The notes below the pieces were generated by a model. That model did no database searches. It was not told the origin of the DNA and worked only from the letters and a program-made list of their open reading frames with translations. Below are positions 18,583 to 29,255 of a stretch of 64,000 bases of DNA, one piece after another. The stretch is from Coriobacteriaceae bacterium (GTDB lineage Bacteria; Actinomycetota; Coriobacteriia; Coriobacteriales; Coriobacteriaceae), in assembly GCA_030525945.1 (NCBI GenBank), contig JAUNDT010000001.1, positions 62,001 through 126,000 of the forward strand, in the 5' to 3' direction. A program made the position numbers and the translations under genes. Numbering within the stretch: position 1 is the stretch's first letter; every line of letters begins with the position of its first letter.

Positions 18583-19143
18583 ATGGACATCGCCCAGTTC
18601 CTTCGGGACAACCTTGGCATTCAGGACCAGCAGGTTGTCGAGTGCCTGACCGCCGGCGCCGCCGTGGTCGAGCTTGAACGCGGTGAGGTGCTCATGCACG
18701 TAGGCGAAGCGCAGCGCTGCATCTATATTCTCTCGCGTGGCATTGTTCGAACCGCCCTGTTCGACGTGAACGGACACGACGCGACCGACTGCATCATCGA
18801 GCGGCCGGGGTCCGTGATTGCCCCTTGCGCGGATCTGAGCAGCCCGTCCCCCGCGCAGGTCGAAGCCCTCACCGAGTCCGAAGTCATCTCCGTACGCATC
18901 GACGCCATTTTGGGGCTGTTGCAGACCAGCCTGCCCTTCGCGCAGCTCTACATCGCCCTTTTGTCCGAGGCCTGGCAGATGCACTGGGATGTTAAGCGCG
19001 TGGTGAGCCAGCAGCAGGCGCGCGAGCGGTGCCTGTGGTTTCTCAAGGAGCATCCCGGCGTGATCGACGCGGTCCCGCATCGCTATGTCGCCTCCTATTT
19101 GGGCATGACGCCCGTCACCCTCTCCCGCGTGCGCAATTCCTAA
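18583..19143 (+). CDS. Crp/Fnr-family transcriptional regulator, short form
   Basis: A 186-residue regulator with an N-terminal cyclic-nucleotide-binding-like beta-barrel (about residues 20-115, LERGEVLMHVGEAQRCIYIL) and a C-terminal helix-turn-helix (VPHRYVASYLGMTPVTLSRV) that ends right after the recognition helix. This short form, lacking the extra wing, is common in some gut bacteria. No Fnr-type N-terminal cysteine cluster is seen. The ribosome site before ATG 18583 is weak. It is monocistronic and its ligand and targets are unknown. Confidence 0.88.
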   Translation: MDIAQFLRDNLGIQDQQVVECLTAGAAVVELERGEVLMHVGEAQRCIYILSRGIVRTALFDVNGHDATDCIIERPGSVIAPCADLSSPSPAQVEALTESEVISVRIDAILGLLQTSLPFAQLYIALLSEAWQMHWDVKRVVSQQQARERCLWFLKEHPGVIDAVPHRYVASYLGMTPVTLSRVRNS

Positions 19144-19431
19144 GGGCGAGGCGCCTGACAGCGTATGAGTCAGAAGCTTCGTCGGGCGAAGTCCCGATGT
19201 GACGTAGACCGCTCGCGATATGACATGCCTGCGCCAGATTTTGGCCCTACTTCGTGAAAAGCCCATTCCTGTTGGCCAACGCCCCAGGACTTTCCCACGT
19301 CTGATCAATTGCCAAATAATTGCCATTCTTGCACAAGCTGCCATTGCTGCCATTTTCACGGGACAGTGCGGTTTGTTTTAGGAGACGTCATCTGACCTGG
19401 GATGACTCGGATGAGACACATCATTTCGAGC

Positions 19432-19451
19432 GGCGGAGAGCTGGGGATTCG
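19432..19451 (-). repeat. 20-bp duplicate of the tRNA-Ser 3' end (att-like remnant)
   Basis: GGCGGAGAGCTGGGGATTCG is identical to 19620-19639, which spans the 3' acceptor and T-arm of tRNA-Ser including part of CCA. Between them, a further T-loop-like GGTTCGAATCC (19555-19565, plus strand) and several GC hairpins look like decayed tRNA-type sequence. Tyrosine recombinases commonly leave such duplications; no integrase is present. The remaining 19144-19430 stretch shows nothing recognisable. Confidence 0.6.
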
Positions 19452-19577
19452 CCGGGCGGCCGGCGCCGCCCTCCTTCCGCTGCGGGCCTTGCGGCCCTTG
19501 CGTGCTCCGCTGGAAAACGCTTGCGCGTTTCCACAGCTCCGTACCCCTAATGGGGTTCGAATCCAAGCATGGCTAAC

Positions 19578-19605
19578 AAAAAAGCGAGCCCAGATGGACT
19601 CGCTT
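19578..19605 (-). terminator. Terminator after tRNA-Ser
   Basis: On the minus strand AAGCGAG pairs with CTCGCTT and is followed by TTTTTTG. It lies just past the tRNA 3' end. Confidence 0.8.
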
Positions 19606-19618
19606 CTTAGATTTGTAC

Positions 19619-19710
19619 TGGCGGAGAGCTGGGGATTCGAACCCCAGAAGGGCTTTGCGGCCCTTACTCGCTTAGCAGGCGAGCACCTTCGGCCTCTCGG
19701 TCAGCTCTCC
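19619..19710 (-). tRNA. tRNA-Ser (anticodon GCU)
   Basis: The cloverleaf folds: acceptor GGAGAGC/GCTCTCC, anticodon stem CTCGC/GCGAG with loop CTGCTAA (anticodon GCT), a long class II variable arm, and T-arm GGGGTTCGAATCCCC. CCA is encoded at 19621-19619. Confidence 0.97.
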
Positions 19711-19776
19711 GTAACAGCCAGACGATGATACCGCACTTTCTTCGTCTTGAACAGGGTCGGCCCCAAGATTCAAAAA

Positions 19777-21012
19777 CTAGGCGAAGAAGCCGTCGTCCAC
19801 AACAATATTCGCACGATGCGCCCGAACGGCATCCCAGCTAAACCCGTCAATGAGCTGCTCGGCGGAACGCGGTCGCGGATCCTCGGCAACGCCGGCGGCA
19901 AACGCCAACCTTCCCAGCAGGACCTCAGGCGAGCCAAATCTCTCACGCAGCTCGCCCACATTGCAATCGCGGTCTCGCTTGGAAAGACGCCGCCCATCCG
20001 GCGCCACCAGCAACGGCACGTGCGCGTAGGTCGGATGCCCATACCCGAGCAGATCCTGCAGGTATATCTGGCGAGCCGTGGAACCGAGCAGGTCGCATCC
20101 GCGCACAACCTCCGTGACGCCCATTTCCGCATCATCCACCACCACGGCCAGCTGGTAGGCGTACACGCCGTCGCTCCTGCGGATAAGAAAGTCGCCGCAC
20201 TCAGCGGCCAAGTCCTCCCGCTGCAGGCCGTACGTACGGTCCGCAAAGGCAACCGCACCGATCGGGGCGCTTGAAGAGCCGCCGCCTTTTGACGCTGTGC
20301 CCGAGGGCTCGATGCCACCCGACGCCGCGAATGTACACACTCGCGAGCTCAAATCGCCAAAATCAAGGGATTCGTGTCGCGAGTGTACACATTCGCGGCC
20401 TCTCTGGGCACAGATATCCTCGTGGAACGCGCCGGCTTCGGCTGAACCAGGGTCGGTCGTGCCTCGCCCAAGCGCCCCCACCTCTGCAGGCACCCCAGCC
20501 TCCGCAACCGTGCCCCGAGCAGTCGCAACCGCCGCAGGGTCCGGCACCCTCAGGCGCAGCGCGGGCGGGCGGACGAGGGAGCGCTCGGCCACCTCCGCAG
20601 CCGAAAGGCCCCGGCACGTTCCCGCGTACACGGGCGTGCCGTCGCTCGCATGAGGCGCGCTCGCGGCATGAAGCTCGGCACGCGTGCAAAAACAGGGGTA
20701 CACGAGGCCCATATCCTCGAGCTTTTCAACAGCGGCGGCATAACAGTCCAAGCGCTCAGTCTGATAGAACGGCCCTTCATCCCACTCAAGACCCAGCCAG
20801 CGCAGGTCATCCATGAGCAGCGTGTCCCATGGGCCCGACCGCGCGCGGTCGTCCAGGTCCTCGATGCGCAAAACCAGCTTGCCGCCTTGGCTGCGCACGG
20901 AAAGCCACGCCAAAAGCGATGCGAGGACATTGCCCAAGTGCATGCGCCCAGTTGGCGAGGGCGCAAAGCGACCGATCACCGGACGGGCGCACCCATCCAC
21001 GGCTATGCCCAT
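19777..21012 (-). CDS. gluQ: Glutamyl-Q tRNA(Asp) synthetase with an internal insertion
   Basis: A truncated GluRS paralogue that attaches glutamate to the queuosine of tRNA-Asp. ATG 21012 (MGIAVDG) puts the class I motif RFAPSPTGRMHLGN near the N-terminus; the second signature is LSKRDRD near the C-terminus and CFCTRAEL marks the zinc-type site. The 411 residues exceed the usual ~300 because ~110 residues (about 160-270) of Ala/Gly/Ser-rich sequence interrupt the protein before GDFLIRRSDGVYAYQLAVV. Part of that insertion is encoded by a palindromic repeat (20324-20399) kept open in frame. The catalytic core is intact, so it may be functional. It overlaps the small gene upstream. Confidence 0.9.
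   Translation of the reverse strand: MGIAVDGCARPVIGRFAPSPTGRMHLGNVLASLLAWLSVRSQGGKLVLRIEDLDDRARSGPWDTLLMDDLRWLGLEWDEGPFYQTERLDCYAAAVEKLEDMGLVYPCFCTRAELHAASAPHASDGTPVYAGTCRGLSAAEVAERSLVRPPALRLRVPDPAAVATARGTVAEAGVPAEVGALGRGTTDPGSAEAGAFHEDICAQRGRECVHSRHESLDFGDLSSRVCTFAASGGIEPSGTASKGGGSSSAPIGAVAFADRTYGLQREDLAAECGDFLIRRSDGVYAYQLAVVVDDAEMGVTEVVRGCDLLGSTARQIYLQDLLGYGHPTYAHVPLLVAPDGRRLSKRDRDCNVGELRERFGSPEVLLGRLAFAAGVAEDPRPRSAEQLIDGFSWDAVRAHRANIVVDDGFFA
20324..20399. repeat. 76-bp palindromic element inside gluQ
   Basis: The arms at 20324-20346 and 20377-20399 (23 bases, 21 matching) contain CGCGAATGTACACACTCGCG-type sequence around a conserved centre GAGCTCAAATCGCCAAAAT. A second copy is at 22482-22557. 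In gluQ it encodes part of the internal insertion, from ECVHSRHESLDFG to SSRVCTFAA. Confidence 0.9.
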
Positions 21013-21152
21013 GGATCGCGCTCGAAAAGCGGCTCGGGATCGGGGCGACGGTCGGAATACGGATCGTACCCGTCGTCGTCCTCGTTCTCGGCCCGAATAC
21101 ACGGGTCCTGGTGCTGCGAAGTCTGCTCCTCATCTTTACGATCAAGCGCCAT
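21003..21152 (-). CDS. Small acidic protein coupled to gluQ
   Basis: A 49-residue ORF starting at ATG 21152 with GAAGGGAG eight bases upstream. The product is strongly acidic and hydrophilic (DRKDEEQTSQHQDP, ENEDDDGYDPYSDRRPD) and ends DPWA. Its stop codon overlaps the gluQ start by a few bases, the arrangement of translational coupling. I do not recognise a family. Residue composition suggests a disordered protein. It could also be only a leader that sets gluQ translation. Confidence 0.55.
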   Translation of the reverse strand: MALDRKDEEQTSQHQDPCIRAENEDDDGYDPYSDRRPDPEPLFERDPWA

Positions 21153-21268
21153 GAATCTCCCTTCGTCATTGCAGTTCGAACCCATGGTAGCGCATGCCCG
21201 CAGCGCCCTTAAGCGCTCACCTGCGAACAAGCGCGCAACGCCACTCACCCGCAGGCCAGCGCGCGACG

Positions 21269-22381
21269 TTACTTGTCCACCGAAAGCACGGCGACGCCGC
21301 CCCGCATAAGACGAGGCTCGCCCACAGGCAAGCTCGTGTCGGACGGCCAGAACGCCATCTTGGGATCAATCGCAACCGTCACGTGTTTGCCCTGGTACGC
21401 ACCCCAATCAAGATCACTCACATCGCGATCGAGCAGCACGAACTTGGCCTCGCCCTCGCGCGAGCTCATGCCGTCGCCGCTCATCGCCGTAAGCGTTACC
21501 GGGTTATCGAGCTGCAGCAATGCGTGCATGGTCAGCTCGTCGGTGATGGGATTCGGGCTCGGCATGCCCTGCAGGTCCACGATGCCCTGATCGTTCACCT
21601 CGTGCAGCGTGCCCGAAAGCACCACAAGACCCAGTTCGCTCGCGATGTCCGCCAGCGCCTTTTCGGAACGATACGCTGTGGGCTCCCAGGAGCCGTCGGC
21701 CAGCATGCTCAGGTCCTCCAGGCCATCAATCCCAGCTTCATCTGCGGGGATCGCCTCCCATTCGATGTCCACGAACTCGCTTTGCACGAGGTCGGCGACA
21801 GGCGACTCCTTCCCGACCTGCATCTCGCACACAGTGCTCTGCGGGTGAACGTCCTCATTCCAGGCATAGCGATGGACCGTCCCCTCGCCCGTCCCGGAGG
21901 ACACCTCGCTCGCAAGCAGGCCGTTTCCGTACGCGGACGCCATGACCGAGCCGCGGAATCCACCCACACCGGCAACGCCGTCATTCAGCCATACAGGCGA
22001 GACGATCAGCTCGGAGCCATCCTCATTGACCGTGAAAGGCAGGATGTCCGAAATGCCATTCCAGGTCTCCGCAGGGCCGCTGGCGCGAACGAGCAGCTCG
22101 GGGATATCATCACCCGTGGCCTCGACGAGCGCGTATTCGAACGCCACGCCTTCGGTCTGCCTCGACTCCTCCAGGTGGGCAAAGTATTTCATGGGGTTGG
22201 CGAGCACCTCGCGGTAGAGGCCCGCGGCCTTTTGAGCTGCGGTCTTCTTGGCCGGCGCCGCCTGTGCCGAGCCCTGCTGAGACCCCGGCGTCCGCGCGGG
22301 CGCGCCCGTGCACCCCGTCAGCCCCAGCACTGTCGCCATTCCCGCGGCTACCATCCACCGCGCCGCCTGAACCTTTTTCAT
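21269..22381 (-). CDS. Predicted lipoprotein of unknown function
   Basis: A 370-residue exported lipoprotein: ATG 22381 follows GGAGG, the signal peptide is MKKVQAARWMVAAGMATVLG, and the lipobox LTGC places the lipidated Cys at about residue 24. An Ala/Gln/Lys-rich linker leads to a region (YREVLANPMKYFAHLEE, followed by FEYALVEATGDDIPELLVRA) resembling the calcium-poor DDxPEL type found in other actinobacterial surface lipoproteins. I cannot name a domain. It is monocistronic; a palindromic repeat lies 100 bases upstream. Confidence 0.75.
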   Translation of the reverse strand: MKKVQAARWMVAAGMATVLGLTGCTGAPARTPGSQQGSAQAAPAKKTAAQKAAGLYREVLANPMKYFAHLEESRQTEGVAFEYALVEATGDDIPELLVRASGPAETWNGISDILPFTVNEDGSELIVSPVWLNDGVAGVGGFRGSVMASAYGNGLLASEVSSGTGEGTVHRYAWNEDVHPQSTVCEMQVGKESPVADLVQSEFVDIEWEAIPADEAGIDGLEDLSMLADGSWEPTAYRSEKALADIASELGLVVLSGTLHEVNDQGIVDLQGMPSPNPITDELTMHALLQLDNPVTLTAMSGDGMSSREGEAKFVLLDRDVSDLDWGAYQGKHVTVAIDPKMAFWPSDTSLPVGEPRLMRGGVAVLSVDK

Positions 22382-22481
22382 GGGATCCTCCGTTCCCTTG
22401 GCCAATATGGGGAGTATTCCCGAGGCGGCCGCCGCTCATGCAGGTGCGAGCGTGTCCCTGGGTCCCGGGCGCCTGCCCAAT

Positions 22482-22557
22482 CTCGCGAGTGTGTACATTC
22501 GCGAGCTCAAAACGCCAAAAACGGGGGTTTCGCGCCGCGAGTGTACACATTCGCGGC
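22482..22557. repeat. 76-bp palindromic element, intergenic copy
   Basis: Same family and orientation as 20324-20399: CTCGCGAGTGTGTACATTCG, centre GAGCTCAAAACGCCAAAAAC, then CGAGTGTACACATTCGCGGC. It sits upstream of the lipoprotein start, in the 391-base gap after GH20. Confidence 0.88.
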
Positions 22558-22626
22558 ATCATCTTGGGACAACACCGCACTTGATGGGCGGAACGCAGCG
22601 GAAAGTGAGCAATGCCAGCTGGCCCG

Positions 22627-22680
22627 AAAAAGCCCCGATGCGAGAGGCGGAGCGAATCGTCCACCAATCGCATCGGGGCC
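22627..22680 (-). terminator. Terminator after GH20 gene
   Basis: GCCCCGATGCGA (22632-22643) pairs perfectly with 22668-22679 across a 24-base loop; on the minus strand it is followed by TTTTT. Confidence 0.85.
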
Positions 22681-22772
22681 TTTGAATTGCAAAGCGACAG
22701 TCCACCGAACCACCGCCGAGAATGCCTCACCCTTGGCTACGGAAGCGTCTTGCCCCTAGCTGTCAGGGCATC

Positions 22773-24734
22773 CTACTCCTGGTTGCGCATATGGAGCGCG
22801 GCACCGGTAAGCGCAGCGCCTGCAGCTGCAGCGGCGGCAACGCTCGCAAACGCGGAGTCGCCGGTCTGGGGCAGCTTGCCGTTGGAAGGCTTGTTACCGT
22901 TGTTCGGCTTCTGCGGGACCTCAGGCTGTTCGGGCTTGGGCTGTTCGGGCTGCTCGGGCTTAGGCTGCTCGGGATCGGGGCCCGGAACCTGCGGCTTTAC
23001 GATCTCGCCGACAGCGGGCAGCGGCGTTCCGTCGTAACCCGCGTTATGGCCCAGGCCGTCGTATACCGTCTTAAACTCGGCAAAGCTGATCTCGGAGTTA
23101 CCCACGGTCTTCCACATACGCGTGGAGAAGGCGCGCATCGGGCTCTGGATATCCTCGGCAACGACCTGCTCGGTCACGATGTTCGGGTTATCGCACCAGA
23201 TGTGCATGCCAGCACCCTTGATGCGCGGATCGTCGTCCGTAAGCGTCTTCTCGTTGGCCTGGAACTGGGCCGGAGACCAATTCTCAAAGATGTGCTTGTC
23301 GGGATCCTTGTGGTCGAAGGACGCCTGCGGACGACCGTCCTGCGGGACGTCGTTGCGCAGGACGTAGTAGCCAAAGGTGCAGTTCACGTTGTACAGCGTC
23401 TCATGACCGCGGCCGAGAATGGCCTGGAGACGGGCGATGTCGGGGTTCCAGCCCATCTGGCTCCAGTGATCGACCTCGATCCAGGTGTGCAGGGCGACCT
23501 TCTGAGGCTTATAGCTGTACGAATTCTCGCCGTAATACATGCCGTCGTTATACATGCGCACACGGTAGCCCTTGGACTTCACGAACTCGGCGATGTCGTT
23601 CAGGTAGGTCGTCATGGCGTCGCGCCAGTCGTGGCCCTCGCCGAGGGTCTTCACCGCATGCTCGTCGAGAACCGACTGGTACTTGGTGGTAAAGGGCGGG
23701 CGGTCGAACTCCATGTACTCGTCGCCACCGATGTTGAAGTCGGTGCAGATGTCCGGGAATTCCTTGAAGAACTCGCAGTACTCGGCGTAGATCGACTTCA
23801 TGTAGGCAACTGCCTCGGGGTTGGTGATGTCAAGGCCGTGCTCGAAGTGCGTACCGTCGTTGGCAATCTGGCCGTACTCGGGGTGCGCCTTGAGAATCTG
23901 CGTAACGTGACCGGGGCTGTCGATGGAAGGAATGACCTCGATGCCGTACAGGCGAGCGGTCTGCAAAACCTCGCGCATCTCATCCTTGGTGAGGTACTGA
24001 TCACTCAGAATTGCCGGATCGGTCTCGCATTCGAGCCTGAAACCGAGGTTCTCGGAGAAGTGCAGCTCCAGCGCGTTCATGCGCAGATAGGAAAGATCCT
24101 TGATCTGGGCGATGAGCCAGTTTTTGCTGAAGTACTTGCGCGCGCAGTCGACGAAGAGGCGACGCTCAGCCATGTCGGAGTGATCCTCGATCTCGCCGAA
24201 GGGCATGCCACCGAGAGCGAGATGGTAAGCCATGATGGTGCGCAGGGCATACATGGCGGCGTTTGCGGAAACCGCCGTCACCAGGACATGGTCGGATGCG
24301 ATTTCAACGGTGTAGGCGTCCTGATCGCTCACAGCGGACACGGACTCCGCGAGCGAAACGAATACGTCGGCGGGCTTGGCATCGGCAGCGGTACCCCAGA
24401 CCATCTGCAGCGGAGCGGCTACGACCTTCTTGGCGACGAGCTCTGCGTTAACGAGCTTGACGACCGTCTTCAGGCGCTCGTTCTGCTCCTGGGCGGCATC
24501 GACCACGATGCGCGAAGCGGACTCGAGCTTCCACATGCCCGCGGTTGCGGACTGCGTGTATGCGTGAACCTGCGGGCAGATCTTCGAGGCGAGCTCGACA
24601 TCTGTCCAAGTGCCCGCCACGGGCTGTGCGGCAGGCTCATCCGCGTGAGCATTCTGAGCCAGCCCTCCCCCGAGCGTCAGCGCAAAGCCGGCAGCACACG
24701 TGCCGCGCATAAGCGTCCTGCGTTCCAGCATCAT
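22773..24734 (-). CDS. Cell-wall-anchored GH20 beta-N-acetylhexosaminidase
   Basis: Exported enzyme predicted to remove N-acetylhexosamine or related units from glycans by substrate-assisted catalysis. The 653-residue protein has a signal with a twin-arginine-like start (ERRTLMRG), a GH20 N-terminal alpha/beta domain, and the barrel with MAERRLFVDCARKYFS, PSIDSPGHV and the catalytic pair FNIGGDEYMEF near residues 333-336. A Pro/Glu/Lys-rich spacer leads to LPQTG, a hydrophobic helix and a short tail ending RNQE, so sortase should link it to peptidoglycan. ATG 24734 follows AAGGGG. Lacto-N-biosidase activity is possible; linkage cannot be read from sequence. Confidence 0.9.
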   Translation of the reverse strand: MMLERRTLMRGTCAAGFALTLGGGLAQNAHADEPAAQPVAGTWTDVELASKICPQVHAYTQSATAGMWKLESASRIVVDAAQEQNERLKTVVKLVNAELVAKKVVAAPLQMVWGTAADAKPADVFVSLAESVSAVSDQDAYTVEIASDHVLVTAVSANAAMYALRTIMAYHLALGGMPFGEIEDHSDMAERRLFVDCARKYFSKNWLIAQIKDLSYLRMNALELHFSENLGFRLECETDPAILSDQYLTKDEMREVLQTARLYGIEVIPSIDSPGHVTQILKAHPEYGQIANDGTHFEHGLDITNPEAVAYMKSIYAEYCEFFKEFPDICTDFNIGGDEYMEFDRPPFTTKYQSVLDEHAVKTLGEGHDWRDAMTTYLNDIAEFVKSKGYRVRMYNDGMYYGENSYSYKPQKVALHTWIEVDHWSQMGWNPDIARLQAILGRGHETLYNVNCTFGYYVLRNDVPQDGRPQASFDHKDPDKHIFENWSPAQFQANEKTLTDDDPRIKGAGMHIWCDNPNIVTEQVVAEDIQSPMRAFSTRMWKTVGNSEISFAEFKTVYDGLGHNAGYDGTPLPAVGEIVKPQVPGPDPEQPKPEQPEQPKPEQPEVPQKPNNGNKPSNGKLPQTGDSAFASVAAAAAAGAALTGAALHMRNQE

Positions 24735-24906
24735 AATTCCCCTTTCTCAGGATTTTCGGCGCTCCGCACACACCCTGGCACCCGAGTCGATTACGAGATG
24801 TCGCGCGGCAATGGGCGTCCTTCGCCCAATCGCCTCGGATACCTTAACAGAAAAGTGATAGGGGGGATGGAGCGCAAGAGGGCTGGCTGAGGATGGCATA
24901 GGGCAA

Positions 24907-24934
24907 CGGGGCCGCCATGACAAGCGGCCCCGTC
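24907..24934 (-). terminator. Possible clpB terminator hairpin
   Basis: ACGGGGCCGC pairs with GCGGCCCCGT over 10 bp with an 8-base loop, ~55 bases past the clpB stop. No T-run follows, so this is only a candidate. Confidence 0.4.
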
Positions 24935-24990
24935 CGGGATAGCGGCAGCCCCACGCCAAGGGACCTCGCCTCTAGCTTGTAAACCGCAGC

Positions 24991-27561
<2,571 letters not shown>

Positions 27562-27577
27562 GGAATCACCTCTCTCA

Positions 27578-27612
27578 ATGCGTCATTTAGGGTCAGACCC
27601 TAAATGACGCAT
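27578..27612. repeat. 35-bp palindromic repeat, copy 2
   Basis: Identical to 11025-11059, placed immediately upstream of the clpB ribosome site, so the transcript would carry a 17-bp hairpin next to the start. Confidence 0.95.
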
Positions 27613-27892
27613 TTTGGTTGGCCGCCCTACGGGGCGGCGCGTTGTTCTATCGAGAGGTATTGTTGCCGATTTACCGGCGTTCTATACAAGAATCTAAGTG
27701 TCTCTATATAAGATTTTCTTAGCCGAATAAGTTAGCCCCTAAATGACTGGAGCCGCCCCTGCCAGGACGGCTCCAGTACGGACCTCGTGGTCCAATCTGC
27801 TTCAGCCCGCAGGGCGCCGACTTCTACCAAAGTCGATAAGCGCGCTCCCGCGTCTCTATTGGTATCTTACGCCAAAACAGAGGGGGGCCGCC
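27613..27892. other. clpB upstream region
   Basis: Gene-free. An AT-rich patch (27690-27725, with TATATAAG and TATAG-type hexamers) is the likely clpB promoter zone. A 10-bp hairpin ACTGGAGCCG/CGGCTCCAGT (27746-27777) lies between it and ppaC and may end ppaC transcription, though it lacks a T-run. Confidence 0.45.
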
Positions 27893-28837
27893 CTACTCGG
27901 CAGCAGCGAGGATCGGAGCGGCGACCTGCTTCTTGCGGGAAAGAACGCCGGGCATCCACACGCCCTCGGCCACGTCCTCAATGCCGAGGCCCTTCTGCGC
28001 GGCGGCGGTGTCGCCCTCGAGCAGGACCTGGGAGCCCTCCTCCATGATGTCGGTCAGGCACAGCACGATGCCGTCGGCGCCCTTCTCGGCCTGGTAGGCG
28101 CGCATGGCCTCGCGAATCTCGGGGATCATGCCGAGCGCGCGGGTCTTGTCGACCGTCTCGTACTGGCCAATGAGCAGGCTCTTGCCGGCGACCTCGAACA
28201 TCTTGATGTCGTTGCCCACCATCTGCTCAGCGGTGAAGGAGCCGGACGGACGGGTGAGGAAGACCTCCATGCCGAACTTGACCGGGTCGACGCCGAGCTG
28301 CTCGCCGAGCTTGGCGGCGATCGCGGCGTCCACGGCGGTGGCAGTGGGGCTCTTGAGCATGAGGGTATCGGTCATCATGGCCGAGAGCAGCAGCTTGGCC
28401 TGGGTGTCCGTGGGCTCAACGCCCAGAACCTCGAACAGCTTGGCCACGATGGAGCAGGAGGAGCCCCAAGGCAGCGCCACGATGTGCAGCGGAGCGGCGG
28501 TGGTGAAGTTGCCGAAGCGGTGGTGATCCACAACGCCGGCGATGACGGCGTTCTCGAGGCCGGCGACGGACTGGCCGGGCTCGTTGTGGTCGGTGAGGAC
28601 GACCTGCTGCGGCTCGGCGCCCTCGGCGGCGGGCTCGATGGCGTCGATCAGCGTAGGTTGCGGCACGCCGGCGTCCTCGAGGAGCTTGGCCGACTCAGCA
28701 GGCAGCGGGCCCAGGCAGCACGCGGTGTAGGTGTTGCCCTGGTACTCAACCTGGTTCAGCAGCTGGGACAGAACAACGGCGGACATGATGGCGTCGTTGT
28801 CGGGGTTCTGGTGTCCAAACACGAGGACGTTTGCCAT
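27893..28837 (-). CDS. ppaC: Manganese-dependent inorganic pyrophosphatase
   Basis: Class II (DHH family) pyrophosphatase, which pulls biosynthetic reactions forward by hydrolysing pyrophosphate. The 314-residue protein starts at ATG 28837 after AGGGAGG; a longer frame to 29038 lacks family sequence. Metal-binding motifs are GHQNPDNDAI at the start, TDHNE, and VVDHHRFGNF, with the C-terminal DHHA2 domain containing the substrate-binding RPSGSFTAEQ-type segment. There are no CBS regulatory domains. It is monocistronic. Confidence 0.95.
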   Translation of the reverse strand: MANVLVFGHQNPDNDAIMSAVVLSQLLNQVEYQGNTYTACCLGPLPAESAKLLEDAGVPQPTLIDAIEPAAEGAEPQQVVLTDHNEPGQSVAGLENAVIAGVVDHHRFGNFTTAAPLHIVALPWGSSCSIVAKLFEVLGVEPTDTQAKLLLSAMMTDTLMLKSPTATAVDAAIAAKLGEQLGVDPVKFGMEVFLTRPSGSFTAEQMVGNDIKMFEVAGKSLLIGQYETVDKTRALGMIPEIREAMRAYQAEKGADGIVLCLTDIMEEGSQVLLEGDTAAAQKGLGIEDVAEGVWMPGVLSRKKQVAAPILAAAE

Positions 28838-29255
28838 GGGGTTCCTCCCTTGTAGCAGATGCACGGATGCATTTATTGTAGCGCGGAGCAGGCGCGGGCG
28901 CACATGCGCATGGGCTCCCTTTCCGTCGTCATAACGTATGCCGAACGTCAACACGACACGCTCGCTGGGCAGGCGCGTCAAGCGGGCGCGATCACTCGCC
29001 CATTCCTGCGTTGCTGCCCAAGGCTGGCGGCTGAACAAGCACGCCGATCAGGCGGCCCGCGCGTGGGTCGAGTATCATACACACGGCGCATGCTGCCCCG
29101 CGCCGGATTTCGTACAGCACGCCCCCCGCGCACCCGCCACCCGCTGCGCGCCGAGCCCCAGCCGCTCGCGGCGCAGGGGCGCGACACCTGGCTCACCTCC
29201 CCGAACCGTCCGCCCATCCGTACCGCCCTTCCGTATCCCCGACCCTTGGATTGCC
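28838..29255. other. Gene-free stretch between ppaC and MFS gene
   Basis: The frame upstream of the MFS start is open but Pro/Arg-rich and unlike a protein. I see no promoter, repeat or RNA I can support. Confidence 0.4.

Noticed and set aside
19402..19728. ORF across tRNA-Ser
   Set aside because: It overlaps the tRNA in antisense and includes tRNA-derived peptide typical of mis-annotated ORFs.
27613..27745. CIRCE or HspR (HAIR) operator for clpB
   Set aside because: Neither inverted repeat consensus is present upstream; only the unrelated 35-bp palindrome is.
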